Positions 58,832 through 64,000 of a stretch of 64,000 nucleotides of DNA are shown one piece after another. Where the stretch lies: positions 62,001 through 126,000 of the forward strand of contig JALIHJ010000013.1 in assembly GCA_022984795.1 (NCBI GenBank), read 5' to 3'. The position numbers were made by a program, and so were the translations under genes. Positions within the stretch are counted from its first letter, which is position 1; each line of letters starts with the position of its first letter. Under the pieces are notes generated by a model that worked only from the letters and a program-made list of their open reading frames with translations, did no database searches and had not been told where the DNA came from. Source of the DNA: Fabrea salina. Lineage: Eukaryota > Ciliophora > Heterotrichea > Heterotrichida > Fabreidae.

Positions 58832-60424
58832 CTAGTAATTTAAGTGCCTTTGAGCACAAATAGTTAAGTAGAAGCTATCATAGTAGTACCCTAAACTAAG
58901 ACTTTCAATTTCATATTTAATGTTTTCTCTGGCTTTTTCTTCGTAGAGTTGGTGGAAGTGCTCTGTAAAGTAGATTCTGTCTTTGCTAAGGATCTTTTTG
59001 AGCACTTGGGTTCTTCTCAAAGAATAGTCTTCTTTGTCGTAAAAGTAAAATTCTTTTCTGATGCTTTCTGCGTAGGTTGAGTAGTTCTCACTTGCCAGAA
59101 TACTCATGTCCAAGTCCAGAAGTACTTTTTCTTCTTCAAAGTCGGTAATTGGCTCGTGCTTTATAGTAGCTAGTATGTAGTCTGCTGCTGCGTAGAGGCT
59201 AGGGTCCAGTTGGTTCTTTTCAGCAAAGTCCAGAAACAAATCTTTGCTGCGCATTTCGTCGTTTCGGTCGTCTTCAAAGCCTTTGTGGGAAGGGTAGTAT
59301 ATTACGTCGTGGAAGTAAATCGCCAAAAGAAGAGCATTGGAAACTTCAAAAGGGGAGTTTTGGAGCTTGGAAACCATAGACCAAAGGTGAGGAAGAGTGT
59401 GGTAGTGTCTAAAGGACCGCATGTACTGAGTAGCTAGTAATTCCCACCACTCAAGTGCAGAGTCTGTGGAGATGTTTAACTCAGCTGTTAGGCTCAGCCA
59501 TACTGGTTTCAGAAGAGAATAGGTGTTTTCTGACTTTTCAAGGATCCTTTCTCTGATCAAGGTGCTGCTGATCTTAGAAGAGTCCTTTTCAAGTAGCTCT
59601 AGTGAAACAACTCTGAGTTCTTCAAGTCCGTTCTTTTGCCTTTCTTGGTTGATCAACTCAATAGAGTTTTTGGTTTCTTCAGTGGCAACCAGAACCTTGT
59701 AACTAGACTCGGTTCCTGCAGGCCCAACTGGGTCTTGGATAGGAACAATGACTACTTCAAGGCCAGGAGCCAGTGATTTCAAGAACTTCTTTACTGAGTT
59801 ACTTCTCAAGTCAAAGTCTTGGATAACTTCTTTTACCGACTTGTTCTGAAGTAACTCATCAGTTGTAATTCCAATGGTTAAGTGACTCCCAACAACTAAG
59901 GCAGAAAGAGTCATGAACAAAGAATGCCCGGGGTGAAGATGGTCAAAGGTCCCGCCAATAACTCCTGAGTCTACTTGACTGGTGTCTCCATTGACTCGAA
60001 TCTCCGCAGTCTGGTGAGAAAATTCCAGAATTGTAGGGAGGGTTATTAGCACCGGGTCAGGTAGAAGCTTTTCTTCTCTTAGCTGACTGCACAGCAAAAT
60101 GTTTTGCTCGTTGCCTAAGGCTTCGCTCTGGAACACCACATGAGTTGAGGCTAATGCTTTGTTGCGGCTTTCCTCTCCAAATATTTGGGGCAAGATCACT
60201 ATTAAGTTAGGTTCCAGTTTAGCGAAACTGCCTAAATAGAGGTTTCCCAAGACTTTGACTATGTCTGGAATGGAACTTTTGAGTTCTTCACTTAGCGTCA
60301 AATCACAAACGAGCTCCTTGACTACGTAGTACTTTGCCTTCTTCAAAGTTTCAACAACCACTGGAATAGAGTCTAAAGACTCAAGGTAAACGGAAATGTA
60401 ACCCTTCAAGTAATTATTGAGCAT
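58832..60424 (-). CDS. Fusion of phosphopantetheine adenylyltransferase with an HD phosphohydrolase domain
   Basis: The protein is 530 aa. Residues 1-150 resemble the poorly conserved N-terminal region of eukaryotic PPATs. The nucleotidyltransferase core starts VIGGTFDHLHPGHSLF (near 158; HxGH) and ends SSTLIRERIL, the ISSTxIR motif. PPAT makes dephospho-CoA. From about 340 a separate HD-type metal phosphohydrolase fold follows (RHYHTLPHLWSM, LAIYFHDVIYYP, IKHEP and LDLDMSIL). Animal CoA synthase instead carries dephospho-CoA kinase after PPAT. The HD part may hydrolyse a nucleotide or CoA-related substrate; that is inference. Confidence 0.88.
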   Translation of the reverse strand: MLNNYLKGYISVYLESLDSIPVVVETLKKAKYYVVKELVCDLTLSEELKSSIPDIVKVLGNLYLGSFAKLEPNLIVILPQIFGEESRNKALASTHVVFQSEALGNEQNILLCSQLREEKLLPDPVLITLPTILEFSHQTAEIRVNGDTSQVDSGVIGGTFDHLHPGHSLFMTLSALVVGSHLTIGITTDELLQNKSVKEVIQDFDLRSNSVKKFLKSLAPGLEVVIVPIQDPVGPAGTESSYKVLVATEETKNSIELINQERQKNGLEELRVVSLELLEKDSSKISSTLIRERILEKSENTYSLLKPVWLSLTAELNISTDSALEWWELLATQYMRSFRHYHTLPHLWSMVSKLQNSPFEVSNALLLAIYFHDVIYYPSHKGFEDDRNDEMRSKDLFLDFAEKNQLDPSLYAAADYILATIKHEPITDFEEEKVLLDLDMSILASENYSTYAESIRKEFYFYDKEDYSLRRTQVLKKILSKDRIYFTEHFHQLYEEKARENIKYEIESLSLGYYYDSFYLTICAQRHLNY

Positions 60425-60468
60425 GTATTATAATGGCGAAAAAAAGAGAATGATGTACTTTTACAAAA

Positions 60469-61092
60469 CTAGGTTAGGTTAAAAGGGTGGAATCCCAACT
60501 GAGAATACAAAAAGTAGTAGCAATAGAACATTACTCCTCCAGACAACAAGATATAAAACGCATGCACCCAGCGGTACTTAGGAAAACCATTGTAGTAGTC
60601 CTGAAATTTCTTATTGTAAAACATCACGTAAACCCTTCCGTTTCTGACTCTATTTCTTTCTGACTCCAAAAACTCTGAAATTGAAGGCAAGTTACCATCA
60701 AAATCCAGAAAAACGTTTGTTCTTTTGTAAACTCGACACACGTAAGGGTCATAGATCATTTTCAAAAAAGGATCAGGAATCAGTCTTTTGTTTTGTTTGT
60801 ACTTGTGGAATGCCTGCTCAAATTTAAGGTGCAAATACACTGCCAAAATACCGCTGAGTAAGTTCAAGTAAGGCACTACAAGACTTGTTACAAATATCAG
60901 ATTGTAAGGAATAGTTAGCAAGGCAAACAAGTATCTGTATGTAAAGGAGTTAGGGAGTTCTGGAAGCTCTGTTTGGTTTTGCTGGTGAAAAGGAACATTA
61001 TAGCACTCCAGTACCAAATTGCATTTTGAAATAGGGTTTTTTGGAGTCCTAGTTCGCACACCTGATTCTTCTATTCCATTGTTATGCTCCAT
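60469..61092 (-). CDS. Unknown membrane protein, 207 aa, two to three helices
   Basis: A hydrophilic N-terminus (MEHNNGIEESGVRTRTPKNP) precedes hydrophobic stretches at about 52-95 (LFALLTIPYNLIFVTSLVVP; LLSGILAVYLHL) and a last one near 178-195 (HAFYILLSGGVMFYCYYFLY). Between them lies a soluble loop rich in Tyr/Arg/Lys. I do not recognise the family. It is the first of several minus-strand genes of secretory or membrane type at this end. Confidence 0.7.
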   Translation of the reverse strand: MEHNNGIEESGVRTRTPKNPISKCNLVLECYNVPFHQQNQTELPELPNSFTYRYLFALLTIPYNLIFVTSLVVPYLNLLSGILAVYLHLKFEQAFHKYKQNKRLIPDPFLKMIYDPYVCRVYKRTNVFLDFDGNLPSISEFLESERNRVRNGRVYVMFYNKKFQDYYNGFPKYRWVHAFYILLSGGVMFYCYYFLYSQLGFHPFNLT

Positions 61093-61250
61093 TTTCAGTT
61101 TATATTCTTTTTACTTATGCTTCAATTTTCTCTCCCAGCCTTAAAAACTGCTTTAGTAATTTACTTGTTATCAGGGATTTCTTTTCTCTGCCATACTAGA
61201 ATTTAACTTGTAAATGGATTTATGCAACAACTTATAAGAAGTAAATATAG

Positions 61251-61499
61251 TTACCTTTTATAAGGCTTCTTCCAGGAAAGATAGTTTTCTTCGCTAGTTA
61301 GTTCTTTGTTGAATTCTTGTATAGAACCTTCGCTGGCTTTTATCTGGTCGTAAAGTTCGTGTATTTCTTGCTCTTGATGTTCTGTTGCCTCATAGAGTAC
61401 AGAGAGGTCATCTTTTATTTTATTGCAGCTTTTAATGTTACTTTGTTGTAGCTCTGAAAGGTCTTTAAGGCTTTCCTCTGCTTTTTCCTGTTGTTCCAT
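61251..61499 (-). CDS. Small coiled-coil protein, 82 aa, perhaps incomplete
   Basis: Nearly the whole product is a Glu/Gln/Lys-rich helix (ESLKDLSELQQSNIKSCNKI; EHQEQEIHELYDQIKASEG) resembling a SNARE or BLOC-type coil. It ends soon after in KKPYKR-stop. No 15-nt GTAA...AG intron is available near the stop to extend it, and the downstream 150 bp lack an ORF. It is either a genuinely small protein or the remaining 5' part of a decayed gene that lost its membrane anchor. Confidence 0.5.
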   Translation of the reverse strand: MEQQEKAEESLKDLSELQQSNIKSCNKIKDDLSVLYEATEHQEQEIHELYDQIKASEGSIQEFNKELTSEENYLSWKKPYKR

Positions 61500-61714
61500 A
61501 ATATTATTTGATTGCCAAGTTACTTGTTTTACTTGGAAACTAAGTTAAATGCAACGGAAATTTTCAGAAGAACTAATTCGAGTTGTGCAAGTTGACATTT
61601 GAGTAATAATAATTTTTAGCCGTAAATGGCATTTGTGTTTGATGATGAAATTCTAGGATCAACCAGCTGATATTGATGACCCTAGTGGTTTTTTCTGATC
61701 ATAACTTATTACAA
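61500..61714. other. AT-rich gap with only micro-ORFs
   Basis: This 215-bp gap is long for this window. On the plus strand it holds a 17-codon ORF (61550-61603; MQRKFSEELIRVVQVDI) and a 14-codon ORF (from 61626; MAFVFDDEILGSTS), with DIDDPSGFF in another frame just after. These look coding-like but are broken. The gap may be the remains of a gene, with promoter elements for the minus-strand gene at its left end. Confidence 0.3.
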
Positions 61715-62263
61715 TTAATTATTAGGGACTTCCCACAGCTTTGTAAAGGCACTTTCTGAGTCAGGTGGCCTAAGGTGTTTTGTGGGTTGTTTGGCTTTGT
61801 TGATTGAATCTTTGATGTAGTTGAGCTTTGAAAGACTTTCTTCTTCTGTGCTTTGGTCGATCTTTTTCAAGTCTACCCTAGCTCCTTTCTTTTTGCTTTT
61901 AAGAAAAGGGTCCACGGATTCATTGACTTCTGTTTGCTTTTTAGAGTTTAAGTCTTGGGGTTCTTCTTGGGATTCTTTTTGAAGTTCCTTCTGAAGTTCT
62001 TTTTGAGGTTCTTTTTGAGGTTGTTCTTGGAGTTTTTGGTCTTCTTTGAAGCAATTGCCCTCACAAGAATCCACTATAACAGGAGAATGGAATTTCCTTC
62101 CGTCAAGGTCAAAACTGTCCAAAGGCGGGTAAGTTTCTTCAATGTCAAACTCAGCAAAAGGCAGTTTCTGAGTGTATACAACTTCAAAGTAAGACTCCAA
62201 ACTAGCAGTATCCTGCCCAATCACAGCTACCAAACCTAAAATTAATTTCGTTAGCAAAACCAT
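61715..62263 (-). CDS. Secreted protein with a KELQ-type repeat, 182 aa
   Basis: A signal peptide (MVLLTKLILGLVAVIGQ) is followed by an acidic mature N-terminus and one Cys pair (DSCEGNCF). A run of about six QKE-type four-residue units (QKEPQKELQKELQKES, residues 82-97) follows, then a basic Lys-rich region and a Pro-containing tail. There is no membrane anchor. It is probably extracellular or in a granule lumen; the family is unknown. Confidence 0.7.
   Translation of the reverse strand: MVLLTKLILGLVAVIGQDTASLESYFEVVYTQKLPFAEFDIEETYPPLDSFDLDGRKFHSPVIVDSCEGNCFKEDQKLQEQPQKEPQKELQKELQKESQEEPQDLNSKKQTEVNESVDPFLKSKKKGARVDLKKIDQSTEEESLSKLNYIKDSINKAKQPTKHLRPPDSESAFTKLWEVPNN
61955..62040 (-). repeat. 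12-bp tandem repeat coding for QKEL-type units
   Basis: Plus-strand sequence shows GTTCTTTTTGAG and GTTCCTTCTGAA type units repeated about six times with small changes. They encode the QKE(L/P/S) units of the secreted protein. The repeat is short, imperfect and in frame. Confidence 0.7.
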
Positions 62264-62272
62264 TTTAACGAC

Positions 62273-62827
62273 TTAAAGGGTTTTAACAACAGCACAAGGA
62301 TTGCCTACAGCTACAGCATTAGAAGGGATGTTTTTAGTCACAACACTTCCAGCTCCTATAGTAGTGTTACTTCCTATACACACTCCCCCCAGCACTATTG
62401 CTCCTCCACCTATCCACACGTTTTCTCCTATGCTAACTGGTTTTGCAAACTCCAAGCCTGATAGCCTAGTTTGGGGGTCTGTCGGGTGTTCAGCTGTATA
62501 AATCTGCACACTTGGACCTAAAAGCACGTTGTTTCCTAAACTAATCTGATTGCAGTCCAACAGCACACAATTGTAGTTTATAAAACAGTTTTCTCCTATG
62601 CTTAAGTTAAATCCATAATCGCAGTAGAAAGGAGGCACAACAGTAGCAGACTCTTTGATTCCGCCTTCAGAAAGGCTTGCAAGTACTCTTTTCCTTTTAA
62701 GTACCTCTTCGGGAGAAGACTCATTGTAAGACTTAACTAAATGCTGAGCTCTAAGTCTCAAAGAACAAAGTTCTTCTGGGTTATAAAGTTCTCCTCTAAG
62801 CATCTTGCTTAGCTCAGTGGATTCCAT
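62273..62827 (-). CDS. Maltose O-acetyltransferase-type hexapeptide acetyltransferase
   Basis: This 184-aa enzyme has the Mac N-terminal helix region (MLRGELYNPEELCSLRLRAQ; 20 residues) and a left-handed beta-helix of hexapeptide turns (IGENCFINYNCVLLD, LGNNVLLGPSVQIYTAEHP, IGENVWIGGGAIVLGGV, IGSNTTIGAGSVVTK). The catalytic His is in YTAEHP. It acetylates sugar hydroxyls from acetyl-CoA. The family is mainly bacterial and fungal, with length equal to bacterial Maa/NodL enzymes. Its codon use looks like its neighbours, so if it was transferred it was long ago. Confidence 0.9.
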   Translation of the reverse strand: MESTELSKMLRGELYNPEELCSLRLRAQHLVKSYNESSPEEVLKRKRVLASLSEGGIKESATVVPPFYCDYGFNLSIGENCFINYNCVLLDCNQISLGNNVLLGPSVQIYTAEHPTDPQTRLSGLEFAKPVSIGENVWIGGGAIVLGGVCIGSNTTIGAGSVVTKNIPSNAVAVGNPCAVVKTL

Positions 62828-62837
62828 TTATGGTTAG

Positions 62838-63920
62838 TTAGATTCGAAGATAGCTTGCTTCACTAGAGTAATCTCCAAGAAGTCCCCTTTTGCTTCTCTT
62901 GCTAGTTCTCATTTTAACCACATAAAAGACACCAGCTATTAAAAGTCCCCAGAAGACCCAGGATCCCCAGCCTTTGGATTCAGGTTCTGAAACTGCACAA
63001 AACATGTTTCCGCAGTTCGAAATGCAATTTTCTTTGTCTCCTTTCATGCCGCTGCAAAGCTCCAAACAGTCCATTTCACAGGATTGCGAAGTAATTGGCT
63101 CAGTTTGCATAGCATAATCCCAGCCTCCTTCAGTTGTTTGGGTAAAGCTTCCTCCGTTTTCGTCAGGAACTATGTCTGCATGGGAGTCAGAGTGCATGTT
63201 GAAATCATTAGTGCTGGCGTCCAAGTGCTCGTCCACTCCAACTGACCCTTCTTGAGAAGTTACGTGGTACTCATAGCCTCCATCGAAGTAGTCGCCTTGT
63301 TTGTCCTCCACAGACACTCTGTGCGAAGCTCCATCCTTAAACTCGTAACTATCCTTGGAAGCACTAACGTCTCTAGGGGACTCATCATCAGGTCCCATTT
63401 CAACTTCGGTGTGGCTGAATCCTTTTCCTTGATAGTTGTAGCCGTCTACTACATACTCGTGCTTGGTACTGTCGACGTCTTCTCCGTTTACTTTTGCATC
63501 CACAGTGCCTCGCACAGTTTTTTCTGAGAAGAATTTTTCTTCCCTGGAGTCTCCAGTGAATTTAATGTCTACTTCGTTTTCTCCACTAGAAATCCTGAAG
63601 TCTAGTGAATCGCCTTCAGCCTTGGGGTAGTTTACCTCAATGTTTAGGTCTGAAAGTGCGTTTAGGTTGTCTACAGGAATAAGCAGCTCTTGGCAACCAC
63701 AGTGGTGCACACAGTTCAAAGCTTTGTTTCCTGACGAAAACTTTAAGCAGGCATTGGTGCATTTAATGCCGCAGCCCAGAACTGACTCAACGTAGTGTTC
63801 TTCCTTAAGCGATACTGACTGTAAAGAGTACATTTCGCCGTTTTCAAGCACTATGACTTTGGGTTCTATTAATTCTGCACTTGAAAGAACAAGCAGACTT
63901 AAAGCTAGGTAGCCCAACAT
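62838..63920 (-). CDS. Type I membrane protein with two matching Cys-rich clusters, 360 aa
   Basis: The signal peptide is MLGYLALSLLVLSSAEL. An extracellular part follows and a single C-terminal helix (SWVFWGLLIAGVFYVVKM, about 325-342) before a basic tail with SKRSKRG. Two six- to seven-Cys clusters flank the ectodomain: CGIKCTNACLKF...NCVHHCGC (about 50-76) and CEMDCLELCSG...NCISNCGNMFC (about 285-312). Between them is an acidic, Asp/Gly/Ser/His-rich extended region. The two Cys clusters look like copies of one small fold. No known family. Confidence 0.75.
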   Translation of the reverse strand: MLGYLALSLLVLSSAELIEPKVIVLENGEMYSLQSVSLKEEHYVESVLGCGIKCTNACLKFSSGNKALNCVHHCGCQELLIPVDNLNALSDLNIEVNYPKAEGDSLDFRISSGENEVDIKFTGDSREEKFFSEKTVRGTVDAKVNGEDVDSTKHEYVVDGYNYQGKGFSHTEVEMGPDDESPRDVSASKDSYEFKDGASHRVSVEDKQGDYFDGGYEYHVTSQEGSVGVDEHLDASTNDFNMHSDSHADIVPDENGGSFTQTTEGGWDYAMQTEPITSQSCEMDCLELCSGMKGDKENCISNCGNMFCAVSEPESKGWGSWVFWGLLIAGVFYVVKMRTSKRSKRGLLGDYSSEASYLRI

Positions 63921-63968
63921 ATTTATGGTTTTCGGGATAGTTCTAGGCTTATATTCTGGCCAGAATTA

Positions 63969-64000
63969 ATGTCTAATTTAATAACCATAACAACAGACTT
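63969..64000 (+). CDS. Possible start of the next gene, cut by the window edge
   Basis: An ATG at 63969 is preceded by AT-rich TTAA words like other starts and opens a frame (MSNLITITTD) to the window edge. It would be divergent from the 63920 gene by 48 bp. Too little sequence remains to name it. Confidence 0.35.
   Translation, partial: MSNLITITTD

Overview
This window looks like macronuclear DNA of a heterotrich ciliate close to Stentor. Three things support that. (1) Seven genes are interrupted by introns of exactly 15 nt, all GTAA...AG with an A at intron position 10; such tiny introns are a known Stentor trait. (2) The genes use the standard code: TAA, TAG and TGA all end genes, and ORFs of up to about 4000 codons carry no reassigned stops, unlike most ciliates. 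(3) The gene content is that of a motile ciliated eukaryote: dynein light chain, dynein regulatory complex subunit, NEK kinase, POT1/TEBP telomere protein, MT-A70 methyltransferase and many EF-hand proteins.

Layout. 1-6115: a partial gene tail, a two-exon unknown, a coiled-coil protein, DRC8, a glutamate-receptor-like channel, a Sec1/Munc18 protein and UMP-CMP kinase. 6116-6872 is the only relaxed stretch; it holds an eroded copy of the LITAF-type gene that follows at 6873, plus a second decayed coding-like stretch. 7438-16047: histidine phosphatase, HSF-like factor, SLC12 cotransporter, the U5 snRNP GTPase Snu114/EFTUD2 and a POT1/TEBP-alpha protein. 16052-29042: a small membrane protein, a giant surface protein of about 3656 aa, AMMECR1 and a polytopic membrane protein. 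29080-40839: MT-A70 methyltransferase, START protein, RNase H1, a tail-anchored TPR protein, a RING/TRAF-type protein, IQ and coiled-coil proteins, NEK kinase, Cet1-type RNA triphosphatase and DPM1. 40851-58384: a HECT ligase of about 4018 aa, a modular EF-hand protein, PIG-P, 14-3-3, roadblock and an ankyrin-DHHC palmitoyltransferase. 58388-64000: a thioredoxin-like protein, a PPAT-HD fusion, several secreted or membrane unknowns and a maltose-acetyltransferase-like enzyme.

Packing is extreme. Nine of ten convergent pairs have stop codons 8 bp apart or less, and three pairs share one tetranucleotide holding both stops. Divergent start codons lie 1 to 77 bp apart. Tandem gaps range from an 8-bp overlap to about 44 bp wherever gene content is clear. 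Promoters and 3' processing signals must therefore largely sit inside neighbouring genes, and an AT-rich TATAA/TAATA-like word lies within about 20 bp of most start codons.

No tRNA, rRNA, CRISPR array or mobile element was recognised. The most striking items are the intron set with its fixed branch-like A, the interleaved stops and near-zero divergent spacers, the tandem LITAF gene/pseudogene pair, the PPAT-HD fusion, the POT1-like protein with an extra N-terminal OB-like region, the MT-A70 protein that does not look like ordinary METTL3, and the two giant proteins. Introns are 3n long, so any that lack an in-frame stop could be hidden inside the long ORFs. I checked by eye only, mostly on the plus strand.
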